A stretch of 12,719 bases of DNA from an uncultured Methylobacteriaceae bacterium (GCA_937872715.1 CALMTJ010000419.1:3227-15945); one strand, 5' to 3'; positions 1-8,046 are shown, counted from the first letter of the stretch. A program made the numbers and translations. Notes: generated from the sequence alone by a model not told the origin.

Positions 1-178
1 CCCGGACGAAGACCGGGATGCGGTCGCGGCGGAACGAGCCGACGGGCGCGGCGGCGCGCGTCCAGCCTCGCGGCCCGGCCCCGTTGGAGGCCATCGCCCC
101 GCCGGCTCCTACGCCCGGGACGACGGCCGCCAGGAGGCCTGCCGCCACGAAGCCGGCCATCATCTCACGCCGCGGCAT
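1..178 (-). CDS. 5' end of an exported protein of unknown function (partial)
   Basis: An open frame starts at the ATG at 178 and runs off the left edge, so only 59 residues are visible. The N-terminus reads MPRREMMAGF and then a run rich in Ala, Val, Leu and Gly to about residue 28. Its paired arginines before a weakly hydrophobic stretch resemble a twin-arginine (Tat) leader, and a cleavage site after AMA (residues 28-30) is plausible. No lipobox cysteine is seen. The mature part begins SNGAGPRGW and is basic; I do not recognise the family. A TGA at 226-224 closes the frame upstream, and 178 is the first standard start after it, with only a weak GAAG upstream. The gene lies 110 bp after argJ on the same strand and could be the tail of that operon. 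The export call is inference from the N-terminus alone. Confidence 0.5.
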   Translation of the reverse strand, partial: MPRREMMAGFVAAGLLAAVVPGVGAGGAMASNGAGPRGWTRAAAPVGSFRRDRIPVFVR

Positions 179-223
179 CGGCGTTGCTTCAGATCCACCA
201 TTGCGGCTTTCCGGCGGCGCCCG

Positions 224-289
224 TCACCCGGCCACGATCGAGGCGGTCGCGTGAACGGAAGCCGCCAGCACGAGGAGGAGGACGCCCAT
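224..289 (-). CDS. possible 21-residue hydrophobic micro-ORF overlapping the argJ stop
   Basis: The argJ stop codon overlaps an ATG in the arrangement TGATG, opening a 21-codon frame, MGVLLLVLAASV followed by HATASIVAG, that ends at the TGA at 226-224. The product would be one short hydrophobic segment. The overlap would allow coupling to argJ translation, but there is no independent ribosome binding site, and so short a frame can occur by chance in GC-rich DNA. It is in the same frame as the exported-protein start at 178, separated from it only by that single TGA. Listed as a candidate, not an established gene. Confidence 0.2.
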   Translation of the reverse strand: MGVLLLVLAASVHATASIVAG

Positions 290-1518
290 CACGAGCGGTA
301 ATCCCCGTTGATCTCGACATAGCCCTTGGTCAGGTCGCAGGTCCATACGCGGGCCTGCCCCTGTCCGAGCCCGAGATCGACCCGGATCGTGACCGCCTCC
401 TCCCGCATGGCGGCTGAGGCCTTCTCCTCGTCGTAGGCGGGATCGCGCGCGCCCGCGACCGCCACCCGGACGTCGCCGAAGGAGATCGCGAGGCGGTCCC
501 GATCGGCCGGCTCGCCCGCCTTGCCGACCGCCATGACGACGCGGCCCCAATTCGCGTCCTCGCCGGCCACGGCCGTCTTCACGAGCGGCGAATTGGCGAT
601 GGACATCGCGACCCTGTGGGCGGAGCGGTCCGATTCCGCCCCCTCCACCAGGACCGTGACCAGCTTGCGGGCGCCCTCCCCGTCCCGCGCCACCAGGATC
701 GCGAGCTCGACTAGGACCTCGTCCAGCGCCGCCCGGAAGGCGGGAAGATCGGGATGGTCGGCGCTCTCGATGCGGGGTCCGGCCCGGCCGGTCGCGAAGG
801 CGAGGAGCGTGTCGGAGGTCGAGGTGTCGCCGTCCACCGTCACGCAGTTGAAGCTGCGGTCGGCGCCCGCGGCGAGCACGTCCTGCAGGACCGGCGCGGC
901 GACCGCGGCGTCCGTGAACACGAAGGACAGCATGGTGGCCATGTCGGGCGCGATCATGCCCGAGCCCTTGGCGATGCCGTTCACGACGACGTCCCGGCCG
1001 CCGAGCCGCGCCGTGCGGGTCGCGAGCTTCGGGAACGTGTCCGTCGTCATGATGGCGCGCGCCGCCTCGAGCCAGCCCGTCGGCTCGGCCCGCGCACGGC
1101 AGGCCTCCAGCACGCCCCGGAACTTGCCGCCGTCCAGCGGCTCGCCGATCACGCCCGTCGAGGCCAGGAAGACCTCGTCCGGAGAACATCCGGCCGCCTC
1201 GGCCGCGAGAGCGGCCGTCAACGCGACCGCGTCGCGGCCCGTCAGGCCCGTGAAGGCGTTGGCATTGGCGGAATTCACGACGAGCGCCCGCGCCGTCCCG
1301 GCCGGGAGCTTCGCCCGGCACCAATCGACCGGGGCGGAGGGGCAGCGCGAGCGGGTCAGCACGCCCGCGACCTGCGTGCCTTCGTCCAGCAGCGCGAAGA
1401 GCACGTCCGTGCGCCCGCGGTAGCGGATACCGGCGGCGGCCGTCGCGAGCCTGACGCCCCCGACGGGCGGCATGTCCGGATGGCTCTTCGGAGCGAGCGG
1501 TGAAACAGGGTGCGTCAC
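289..1518 (-). CDS. argJ: ArgJ, glutamate N-acetyltransferase / amino-acid acetyltransferase
   Basis: A 409-residue protein of the ArgJ (ornithine acetyltransferase) family, which moves the acetyl group from N-acetylornithine to glutamate in the cytoplasm and so recycles it in arginine synthesis; many members also use acetyl-CoA. Visible hallmarks are SAPVDWCRA (61-69), VVNSANANAFTG (80-91), the STGVIGEPL stretch (120-128), KGSGMIAPDMATML (184-197) and the usual family ending in EINGDYRS. Thr195 in the ATML segment is the expected self-cleavage site and nucleophile that separates alpha and beta chains. The start is a GTG at 1518; the first ATG, at codon 16, would remove the normal N-terminal SPLAPK segment, so GTG is preferred. 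It begins 19 bp after the glutathione transferase stop, as expected in an operon. Length and motifs are complete. Monofunctional versus bifunctional activity cannot be read from the sequence. Confidence 0.96.
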   Translation of the reverse strand: MTHPVSPLAPKSHPDMPPVGGVRLATAAAGIRYRGRTDVLFALLDEGTQVAGVLTRSRCPSAPVDWCRAKLPAGTARALVVNSANANAFTGLTGRDAVALTAALAAEAAGCSPDEVFLASTGVIGEPLDGGKFRGVLEACRARAEPTGWLEAARAIMTTDTFPKLATRTARLGGRDVVVNGIAKGSGMIAPDMATMLSFVFTDAAVAAPVLQDVLAAGADRSFNCVTVDGDTSTSDTLLAFATGRAGPRIESADHPDLPAFRAALDEVLVELAILVARDGEGARKLVTVLVEGAESDRSAHRVAMSIANSPLVKTAVAGEDANWGRVVMAVGKAGEPADRDRLAISFGDVRVAVAGARDPAYDEEKASAAMREEAVTIRVDLGLGQGQARVWTCDLTKGYVEINGDYRS

Positions 1519-1537
1519 GGGCGTCTCGGACGCGGCG

Positions 1538-2245
1538 TCAGGACGGTCGTTTCGGGATCTCGAGCCCGCGCTGCACGGCCGGGCGCGCGAGCCCGCGATC
1601 CAGCCAGGCCGGCACGGCCTTCAGCTCGCCGTAACCCACGATGTCGCCCGCCCCGTAGAAGCCGACGAGGCCCCGCACCCATCCCAGCATGGAGATATCC
1701 GCGATCGTGTAATCGTCGCCCATGATCCAGGTGCGGTCCCGGAGCCGGGTCTCCAGGACGCCGAGCAGGCGCTGCGACTCGGCCCGGTAGCGTTCGAGCG
1801 GCCGCTTGTCTTCGTATTCGCGGCCGGCGAACTTGAAGAAGAAGCCGAGCTGCCCGAACATCGGCCCGATCGCCCCCATCTGGAAGAAGACCCATTGAAG
1901 GGTCTCGTAACGCCCGGCGGCGCCGGCCGGGAGGAGCTTGCCAGTCTTGTCGGCGAGATAGGCCAGGATGGCGCCCGATTCGAACAGCGCAAACGGCTCG
2001 CCGCCCGGACCGTCGGGATCGAGGATCGCCGGGATCTTGCCGTTCGGGTTGAGCGACAGGAATTCCGGCCCCCAGGTCTCGTTCTTGGTGATGTTGACCG
2101 TGTGCGCCTCGTAAGGCAGCCCGATCTCCTCGAGAGCGATCGACACCTTCACGCCGTTCGGGGTCGGGAACGAATAAAGCTGAAGCCTGTCCGGATGGGC
2201 GGCCGGCCAGCGAGACGCGATCGGAAAGGCGGAGAGGTCGGGCAT
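1538..2245 (-). CDS. glutathione S-transferase, Nu-class / YfcG-YghU-like
   Basis: A 235-residue cytoplasmic two-domain glutathione transferase. The thioredoxin-fold N-domain begins near residue 21 (LQLYSFPTPNG) and carries SLNPNGKIPAI (64-74) with cis-Pro72 and the glutathione-binding ESGAI (89-93). The helical C-domain contains GPMFGQLGFF (127-136), followed by the usual WIMGDDYTIADI N-capping region. The TPNG motif and the GPMFGQ segment are typical of the Nu-class group that includes E. coli YfcG and YghU, enzymes with disulfide-bond reductase activity towards glutathione disulfides; the natural substrate here is unknown. The ATG at 2245 has a good AAGGA seven to eight bases upstream. It lies 25 bp after the PPIase stop and 19 bp before argJ, so the three genes are probably co-transcribed. 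The family call is strong; the subclass is inferred from motifs. Confidence 0.9.
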   Translation of the reverse strand: MPDLSAFPIASRWPAAHPDRLQLYSFPTPNGVKVSIALEEIGLPYEAHTVNITKNETWGPEFLSLNPNGKIPAILDPDGPGGEPFALFESGAILAYLADKTGKLLPAGAAGRYETLQWVFFQMGAIGPMFGQLGFFFKFAGREYEDKRPLERYRAESQRLLGVLETRLRDRTWIMGDDYTIADISMLGWVRGLVGFYGAGDIVGYGELKAVPAWLDRGLARPAVQRGLEIPKRPS

Positions 2246-2270
2246 CGCTCTATCCTTAAGTGTCTGACCG

Positions 2271-3161
2271 TCAGGGCTTCTTCGGCTCGGTCGGCGCCGT
2301 TTCGGGCGGGGCGTCCAGGCGCTCGACCTTGCCGCTCTTGCGGAGCGCCAGGACCACGTCCTGCTGCGCCTTGCGGGTGAGGAACTGGTCGATCTGCTCC
2401 TTCATCTCCTCGAAGGCCGGCACGGGCTTCTGCCGCTTCTCCTCGACCTGGATCACGTGCCAGCCGAACTGGGTCTTCACGGGCTCGGAGATCTCGTTCG
2501 CCTTGAGCTTGAAGGCGGCCTCCGCGAAGGGCGCCACCATGCGGTCCTTGGCGAAGAAGCCGAGCTCGCCGCCCTCCCCCTTCGAGCCCGGATCCTTGGA
2601 GGTCTCCGCGGCGATCTTGGCGAAATCCTCGCCGCCCTTCAGGCGCGCGGCGATCGCCTTGGCCTCGTCCTCGCCCTCCACCAGGATGTGGCGGGCGCGC
2701 ACCTCCTCCTCGGGCGGCATCGACGTCACCGTCTCGTCGTAGAGCTTGCGGGCGGCGGCCGGCGTGTTCGCCTTCTGGGTCTCGCGCTCCAGGTACTCGT
2801 CCACCAGGAGCTTGTCCCGGAGATAGGCGATCTTCTTCCGGAACTCGGGCGTGTCGCCGAGCTTCGCAGCATCGGCCGCCTTGGCGCCGAGCTTGAGGTC
2901 GATGACGTAGCCGATCAGGAGCTCGCGCTTCTGCTTCTCGTCCGTGCCCGGCAGGGCGAGCGCGGGATCCTCGGAGGCGGCCGCGAGATCGCCCTCGGTG
3001 ATCGGGTCGCCGTCGACCCGCGCGACCACCTTCGCGGGATCGACCGCGGAGGCGGTGGGCGAAGCCGCCGGAGGCGCCGCCTGGGCGAGGGCGAGGGTGG
3101 GCAGGAGAAGCCCGCCTGCCAGCACGGTGCTGCGCAGGAGCGTGGAAACGGGTGGAAGCAT
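2271..3161 (-). CDS. exported SurA/PpiC-like peptidyl-prolyl cis-trans isomerase
   Basis: A 296-residue parvulin-type folding factor expected in the periplasm. Residues 1-26 form a Sec signal peptide (basic start, LAGGLLLP core, LALA before the cleavage point) followed by an Ala/Pro linker. Residues about 43-150 resemble the SurA/PrsA helical chaperone domain (VVARVDGDPITEGDL near its start). The parvulin domain spans about 154-243, with RARHILV (155-161), GELGFF (198-203) and FGWHVIQV (232-239). A charged tail ends in EPKKP. A GTG at 3170 would add three residues, but the AAGGTG containing it sits about eight bases before the ATG at 3161 and looks like the ribosome binding site, so I use the ATG. 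The position opposite secA fits a role in folding exported proteins. Substrates are unknown. The gap to the upstream dehydratase is 73 bp and may hold a promoter. Confidence 0.93.
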   Translation of the reverse strand: MLPPVSTLLRSTVLAGGLLLPTLALAQAAPPAASPTASAVDPAKVVARVDGDPITEGDLAAASEDPALALPGTDEKQKRELLIGYVIDLKLGAKAADAAKLGDTPEFRKKIAYLRDKLLVDEYLERETQKANTPAAARKLYDETVTSMPPEEEVRARHILVEGEDEAKAIAARLKGGEDFAKIAAETSKDPGSKGEGGELGFFAKDRMVAPFAEAAFKLKANEISEPVKTQFGWHVIQVEEKRQKPVPAFEEMKEQIDQFLTRKAQQDVVLALRKSGKVERLDAPPETAPTEPKKP

Positions 3162-3234
3162 TGACGGCACCTTGAAGGAGACCCGCCGGATCGCAGGGCC
3201 GGGCGGCCAAATCGTGGCGGAGAGGTGGAGGAGA

Positions 3235-4143
3235 TCAGCCGGGCCGGCAAGCCGAGGGAGCCTCGGCCTCGCGGCACAGCTCGCCCAGGATGGCCGGGAC
3301 CTCGCCCGGGATCTCGCGTGCCAGGTAGCCGAGCGGCCCCCGCTTCCGGGCGAGGCGGTTGCCGGCCTCGCCGTGGAGGAACACGCCCCAACTGGCCGCC
3401 TCGACGGGCGTCGCGCCCCGGGCGAGCAGCCCCGTGATCAGCCCGGCGAGGGTGTCGCCCGAGCCGGAGGTGCCGAGCCCGGCATTCCCGTGCCCGCAGG
3501 ACCAGGCCGAGCCGTCCGGCGCCGCGATGAAGGAGCAGGCGCCCTTCAGGACCACGACGATGCCCATCTCGGCCGCGCCCCGTTCGGCCACCGCCGCCGG
3601 GTCCCTCTCGAGCTCCGCCTTGTCGAGCTTGAGGATGCCGGCCATCTCGCCCGCATGCGGGGTCACCACGACCTGGCCGGAATGGCGGGCGAGCAGCTCG
3701 CGATGATCCTTCAGCCGCATCATCGCGGCGGCGTCGAGGACGATCGGGCAGCCTTCGAGCCCGCCCAGGATGCGGGACACCAGCTCGGCCGTGTCGCCGT
3801 CATTGACGAATCCCGGGCCGATGAGGACGGCGCTGCAATGCGAGGCATCCTTCAGGACCCGCTCCGCCCCGTCCGGCGCGATCCCGCCGGCCGCCGTTTC
3901 GGGCAGCCCGACGGACATCGATTCCGGCATCGCGAGGCCAAGCGGCAGGGCGACGCTCGCCGGCGCGTGGAATTGCAGCTCGCCGGCGCCGACGCGGAGC
4001 ACGGCCGTCCCGGCGAGGAGCGCCGCGCCCGGCACCTCGCGGCTGCCCGCCACCACCAGGACGCGGCCCCGCTCCTCCTTGCCGCCCGCGGCTTCCGGCA
4101 GCGGCATGGACCGCAGCGTCTCGGCCGTGACGACGCGGCTCAA
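3235..4143 (-). CDS. nnrD: stand-alone ADP/ATP-dependent (S)-NAD(P)H-hydrate dehydratase
   Basis: A 302-residue ribokinase-fold enzyme that repairs the hydrated, inactive form of NAD(P)H in a nucleotide-dependent dehydration. Motifs run in the expected order: GRVLVVAGSREVPGA (26-40), VLIGPGF (106-112), VVVTPHAGEMA (158-168), VVVLKGA (196-202) and GTSGSGDTLAG (224-234), with Asp230 as the expected catalytic base. In many bacteria this domain is fused to an N-terminal NAD(P)HX epimerase (NnrE/YjeF_N); that domain is absent here, and there is no room for it because the upstream gene is unrelated. The start is a TTG at 4143 overlapping the phosphatase stop as TTGA. An AAGG lies about ten bases upstream, and the peptide MSRVVTAETL fits as the real N-terminus; the first ATG, at codon 13, is less likely. 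Coupled translation with the phosphatase is probable. Confidence 0.9.
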   Translation of the reverse strand: MSRVVTAETLRSMPLPEAAGGKEERGRVLVVAGSREVPGAALLAGTAVLRVGAGELQFHAPASVALPLGLAMPESMSVGLPETAAGGIAPDGAERVLKDASHCSAVLIGPGFVNDGDTAELVSRILGGLEGCPIVLDAAAMMRLKDHRELLARHSGQVVVTPHAGEMAGILKLDKAELERDPAAVAERGAAEMGIVVVLKGACSFIAAPDGSAWSCGHGNAGLGTSGSGDTLAGLITGLLARGATPVEAASWGVFLHGEAGNRLARKRGPLGYLAREIPGEVPAILGELCREAEAPSACRPG

Positions 4144-4901
4144 GGCGCCGCGACCTTGGCGTCCGGCTCGGAGGTGACGGGGGTGCCCGCCTCCTCGAGC
4201 GGGACGGTGAAGTTGTAGCGTTCGAGGGCGAGGCCGCCGTCCTTCCCCTTGCCCGGGTCGAACCGGTATTCGGTGACTGAGCAGTTCGCGACGTCGCCTT
4301 CGCGATCGACGGCCAGGATCTCCTCCTCCGTCATGTTCTCGATCAGGTAGCGCATGCACAGGACCACCACCTGGTGGCCGACGACCAGCACGCGCCGCCG
4401 GCCGTGCCGGAGGCCGATCGTGTCGAGCGCGCTCCGGAGGCGGAGGATCGTGTCGCACCAGCTCTCGCCGCCCGGCGGCCGGTGATAGAACTTGCCGAGG
4501 ATGCGCCGGAACTCGGCCTGTTCGGGGAAACGGTCCCGGATGCCTTTGGTGGTGAGCCGGTCGAGGACCCCGAACTCCTTCTCGCGCAGCCGCTCGTCGA
4601 CCGTGTATTCGTGGTCGGGATCGAACCCGCCCGCCTCGCCCACTGCCTCCGCGGTCCGGCGCGCCCGCAGGTAGGGCGAGGCGAAGATCACCTCCGGCCT
4701 CTCGTCGGCCGGGAGCGCGGCGAACCAGCGCCCGAGCGACTTCGCCTGGCGCTCGCCGAGCGGGCTCAGGTCGACATCCACGTCCCGCATGGCGATGTCG
4801 ATCATGTCGAGGCCCGCCGCATGGGCGGCGTCCCGGGCGACGTTGCCGGCGCTCTCGCCGTGGCGGACGATCCATAGCCGCTCCGGCCAGCGCTGCTCCA
4901 T
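4140..4901 (-). CDS. histidine phosphatase family protein (phosphoglycerate mutase-like)
   Basis: A 253-residue member of the histidine phosphatase superfamily. The catalytic RHGES is at 13-17, with His14 the expected phospho-acceptor. Other family positions are SPYLRARRTAE (75-85), the acidic ERLREKEFG segment near 103-111, RPPGGESW (141-148) and VVGHQVVV (173-180), with His176 the second conserved histidine. The PPGGES motif is shared with phosphoglycerate-mutase-like and broad phosphatase branches, so the substrate cannot be named. There is no signal peptide, so it should be cytoplasmic. The ATG at 4901 opens the leftward cluster and is divergent from secA; only a weak CCAGG precedes it. 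Its stop overlaps the NAD(P)HX dehydratase start by four bases, which hints at coordinated expression and perhaps a role in metabolite repair; that link is inference from position only. Confidence 0.9.
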   Translation of the reverse strand: MEQRWPERLWIVRHGESAGNVARDAAHAAGLDMIDIAMRDVDVDLSPLGERQAKSLGRWFAALPADERPEVIFASPYLRARRTAEAVGEAGGFDPDHEYTVDERLREKEFGVLDRLTTKGIRDRFPEQAEFRRILGKFYHRPPGGESWCDTILRLRSALDTIGLRHGRRRVLVVGHQVVVLCMRYLIENMTEEEILAVDREGDVANCSVTEYRFDPGKGKDGGLALERYNFTVPLEEAGTPVTSEPDAKVAAP

Positions 4902-5056
4902 CCTGGTGACCCCCGATCCGCTGACCGAAACCGTGCAGCCTCCGGACGGTTCCGCCCGAGCCTACCGGATGCACGCCGCGATGCTTACGTCTATAAGGCG
5001 CGCTTCGGTCGCGGCCGTGCCCGCCCTCTCCCAGACGATCGGTCAACAGGTTCGCG
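4902..5056. promoter_or_regulatory. divergent promoter region between the histidine phosphatase gene and secA
   Basis: This 155-bp spacer must drive genes in both directions. On the plus strand TATAAG at 4992-4997 is a possible -10 box for secA, about 60 bp before its ATG, but I see no convincing -35 at the right distance. The same element lies in an inverted repeat, CTTA-N6-TAAG (4984-4997). On the minus strand a TTGACC near 5040 resembles a -35 without a matching -10. No SecM-like leader ORF or terminator is visible. The region is a promoter by position; the individual boxes are weak. Confidence 0.45.
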
Positions 5057-7936
5057 ATGCTCGGTGCCCTCGCCAAGAAGATCTTCGGCTCGTCGAACGA
5101 CCGACGCATCAAGTCGTACGGCCCGCGCGTCGCGGCCATCAACGCGCTCGAGCCCGAGGTCGCGGCCCTGTCCGACGAGCAGCTCCGCGCCCGGACGGAG
5201 ACGTTCAAGGCGCAGGTCGCGGCCGGCACGTCGCTCGACGACCTCCTGGTCCCGGCCTTCGCGACCGTGCGGGAGGGCGCGAAACGGGCGCTCGGCCAGC
5301 GTCATTTCGACGTGCAGCTGATCGGCGGCATGGTGCTGCACGAGGGCGCCATCTCCGAGATGAAGACCGGCGAGGGCAAGACGCTGGTCGCGACCCTGCC
5401 CGTCTACCTGAACGCGCTCTCCGGCAAGGGGGTGCACGTCGTCACCGTCAACGACTACCTCGCGAGCCGCGACGCGGAATGGATGGGGCAGGTCTACCGC
5501 TTCCTCGGCCTCACGGTCGGCACCATCGTGCACGGGCTCGACGACGACCAGCGGCGCGAGGCCTATGCCTGCGACATCACCTACGGCACCAACAACGAGT
5601 ACGGGTTCGACTACCTGCGCGACAACATGAAGTACGAGTTCGCGCAGATGACCCAGCGCGGGCACAATTTCGGCATCGTCGACGAGGTGGATTCCATCTT
5701 GATCGACGAGGCCAGGACGCCGCTCATCATCTCCGGGCCGATCGACGACCGCTCCGACCTCTACCTCGCGATCGACGCCATCGTGCCGCGGTTCGACCGC
5801 GAGGATTACGACCTCGACGAGAAGCAGCGGGCGGTGTCGCTGAACGAGAGCGGCAACGAGAAGATCGAGGAATGGCTGCGCGAGGCGGGCCTCCTGAAGG
5901 AGGGCGACCTCTACGACGCCGGCAACGTCACGCTCGTGCACCATGTCAACCAGGCGCTCCGCGCCCACAAGCTGTTCCAGCGCGACAAGGACTACATCGT
6001 CCGCAACGGCGAGGTCGTCATCATCGACGAGTTCACCGGCCGGATGATGCCGGGCCGGCGCTATTCGGAAGGCCAGCACCAGGCGCTGGAGGCGAAGGAG
6101 CGCGTCCAGGTCCAGCCGGAGAACCAGACGCTCGCCTCCATCACGTTCCAGAACTATTTCCGGCTCTATTCGAAGCTCGCCGGCATGACCGGAACGGCCT
6201 CGACGGAGGCGGACGAGTTCCAGGAGATCTACGACCTGGAAGTGGTCGAGATCCCGACCAACGTGCCCGTGGCGCGCGTCGACGAGGACGACGAGGTCTA
6301 CCGGACGGTCGGCGAGAAGTACAAGGCGATCATCGGGGAGATCGACAAGGCGCATGCCCGGGGCCAGCCGGTCCTGGTCGGCACGGCGTCGATCGAGAAG
6401 TCGGAGATCCTGGCCGACCTCCTGGTGGAGGCCGGCTACCGCATCACCGATTTCGCCGATCCGGCGGCGCTGCAGGGCCTCTACGCCGCCGCCCGGGAAG
6501 GGCGGGCCACGAAGCAGTTCGCCGTGCTGAACGCCCGCTTCCACGAGCAGGAAGCCTATATCGTGGCCGAGGCCGGCGTGCCGGGCGCCATCACCATCGC
6601 GACCAACATGGCCGGCCGCGGAACGGACATCAAGCTCGGCGGCAATGTCGAGATGCGCATCGCCCAGGAGGCGGCGGGGCTGGCCGACGGACCGGAGCGC
6701 GAGGCGCTCGTCGCCCGCATCAAGGCGGAGGTCGAGGCGAACCGCGCCCGCGTGCTGGCCTCCGGCGAGGAGGCGGACCCGGCCGCCGGCCGCAAGACCA
6801 GGATGCCGGGCGGTCTCCTGATCATGGGGACGGAGCGGCACGAGAGCCGGCGCATCGACAACCAGCTTCGAGGCCGCTCGGGGCGCCAGGGCGATCCCGG
6901 CCGGTCGAAATTCTACCTGTCGCTGCAGGACGACCTGATGCGGATCTTCGGGTCCGAGCGCATGGACGGCATGCTGACCAAGCTCGGCCTGAAGGAGGAC
7001 GAGGCCATCGTCCATCCGTGGATCAACCGGGCGGTCGAGAAGGCGCAGTCCAAGGTCGAGGCCCGCAACTTCGACATCCGCAAGAACATCCTGAAATACG
7101 ACAACGTCATGAACGACCAGCGCAAGGTCGTCTTCGAGCAGCGCCGGGAATTCATGGGGGCGGAGAGCGTCCGCGAGACGATCGACGACATGCGCCAGGG
7201 CGTGATCGAGGACCTCGTCGCCGCCAACATCCCGGAGGGAGCCTATCCCGAGCAGTGGAACGTCGCGGGGCTGAAGGAGAGCGTGACGCATGTCCTGAAC
7301 CTCGATCTCCCGGTCGAGGACTGGGCCAAGGAGGAGGGCATCGCGGACGAGGAGATGCGCGAACGGCTCCGCAAGGCCGCCGACGAGGCCTATGGGAGCC
7401 GGACGGAGCGCAACTCGCCGGAGGTCATGACCTATGTCGAGAAGCAGGTGCTTCTGCAATCCTTCGACGGGCTGTGGCGCGAGCACCTCGTGACGCTGGA
7501 CCACCTGCGCCAGGTGATCGGCTGGCGCGGCTACGCGCAGCGCGACCCGCTGAACGAGTACAAGAGCGAGGCCTTCGACCTGTTCAACCAGATGGTCGGC
7601 CACCTGCGCGAACAGGTGACCGGCCAGCTCATGCGGATCGAGGTCGTGTTCGGGGAGCCGCCGTCGCCGGACGGGGATGACGGCCTGCCTCCCATGTTCG
7701 CCGAACACCTCGATCCGGCGACCGGCGAGAACGAGTTCGACGGCCACGCGACGGGGTCGTTCGGAGGCGGCGGCCCGGCGCTCGGCTTCGCGGCCGCGGA
7801 GCTTTCGCCGGACACGGCCGTGCTGGAGCGGAACCCGAACGACCCCGCCACCTGGGGCCGCGTCGGCCGCAACGAAGCCTGCCCCTGCGGCTCCGGCAAG
7901 AAGTACAAGCATTGCCACGGCCGCTTCGTGGCGTAG
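5057..7936 (+). CDS. secA: SecA preprotein translocase ATPase
   Basis: A complete 959-residue SecA, the ATPase motor that drives unfolded preproteins through SecYEG at the inner membrane. Walker A is MKTGEGKT (102-109), and the DEAD-type Walker B region is DEVDSILIDEAR (209-220). The second nucleotide-binding fold holds ATNMAGRGTDIKLGG (about 515-529) and GTERHESRRIDNQLRGRSGR (591-610). The C-terminus has an acidic/Gly-rich linker and then the SEC-C zinc motif CPCGSGKKYKHCH (942-954), with Cys942, Cys944, Cys953 and His954 as ligands, used for SecB and lipid contacts. The N-terminus MLGALAKKIFGSSNDR is typical. The ATG at 5057 has only a weak AACAGG before it. All key motifs are present with no frameshift. 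It is transcribed alone and followed by REP-like repeats. Long frames on the opposite strand and in another frame are composition artefacts. Confidence 0.98.
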   Translation: MLGALAKKIFGSSNDRRIKSYGPRVAAINALEPEVAALSDEQLRARTETFKAQVAAGTSLDDLLVPAFATVREGAKRALGQRHFDVQLIGGMVLHEGAISEMKTGEGKTLVATLPVYLNALSGKGVHVVTVNDYLASRDAEWMGQVYRFLGLTVGTIVHGLDDDQRREAYACDITYGTNNEYGFDYLRDNMKYEFAQMTQRGHNFGIVDEVDSILIDEARTPLIISGPIDDRSDLYLAIDAIVPRFDREDYDLDEKQRAVSLNESGNEKIEEWLREAGLLKEGDLYDAGNVTLVHHVNQALRAHKLFQRDKDYIVRNGEVVIIDEFTGRMMPGRRYSEGQHQALEAKERVQVQPENQTLASITFQNYFRLYSKLAGMTGTASTEADEFQEIYDLEVVEIPTNVPVARVDEDDEVYRTVGEKYKAIIGEIDKAHARGQPVLVGTASIEKSEILADLLVEAGYRITDFADPAALQGLYAAAREGRATKQFAVLNARFHEQEAYIVAEAGVPGAITIATNMAGRGTDIKLGGNVEMRIAQEAAGLADGPEREALVARIKAEVEANRARVLASGEEADPAAGRKTRMPGGLLIMGTERHESRRIDNQLRGRSGRQGDPGRSKFYLSLQDDLMRIFGSERMDGMLTKLGLKEDEAIVHPWINRAVEKAQSKVEARNFDIRKNILKYDNVMNDQRKVVFEQRREFMGAESVRETIDDMRQGVIEDLVAANIPEGAYPEQWNVAGLKESVTHVLNLDLPVEDWAKEEGIADEEMRERLRKAADEAYGSRTERNSPEVMTYVEKQVLLQSFDGLWREHLVTLDHLRQVIGWRGYAQRDPLNEYKSEAFDLFNQMVGHLREQVTGQLMRIEVVFGEPPSPDGDDGLPPMFAEHLDPATGENEFDGHATGSFGGGGPALGFAAAELSPDTAVLERNPNDPATWGRVGRNEACPCGSGKKYKHCHGRFVA

Positions 7937-7967
7937 AGCCCAAACAGGACCCGACGACAACCGATGC

Positions 7968-7998
7968 GTCCTGGCCGGGCTTGGGCCGGCCGTCCACG
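7968..7998 (+). repeat. REP-like palindrome, copy 1
   Basis: The core GGCCGG-GCTTGGG-CCGGCC (7973-7991) is a self-complementary 6-bp stem with a 7-base loop, flanked by GTCC on the left and CCACG on the right. The form is close to short extragenic palindromes I recall from Bradyrhizobium and Methylobacterium genomes (GGCCGGGCTTG...CCGGCC). The 13-mer TGGCCGGGCTTGG (7972-7984) recurs exactly on the other strand in copy 2. Genome-wide copy number cannot be judged from one window. Confidence 0.5.
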
Positions 7999-8046
7999 TC
8001 CGTCCGGGCCGTGACATCGACGGGCCTCGCTTGCGGCCGCGTCCTT

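Noticed and set aside
2246..2270. CTTAAG before the glutathione transferase as a third copy of the LysR motif
   Set aside because: Only the central hexamer matches; the CTTAT half and spacing are absent on both strands.
4144..5229. Upstream extension of the NAD(P)HX dehydratase frame into a 664-residue protein
   Set aside because: The extension lies over the phosphatase gene and the start of secA and has shadow-like composition; the enzyme domain begins right after the TTG at 4143.
4789..7680. A plus-strand open frame of over 900 codons overlapping secA in another frame
   Set aside because: The product is Arg/Gly/Ala-rich with no motif, while the 5057-7936 frame encodes every SecA motif.
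4991..8017. A minus-strand open frame of about 1000 codons opposite secA
   Set aside because: It is antisense to a complete SecA, has a low-complexity Arg/Leu/Val/Asp composition and no recognisable domain; such frames are expected where third positions are almost all G or C.
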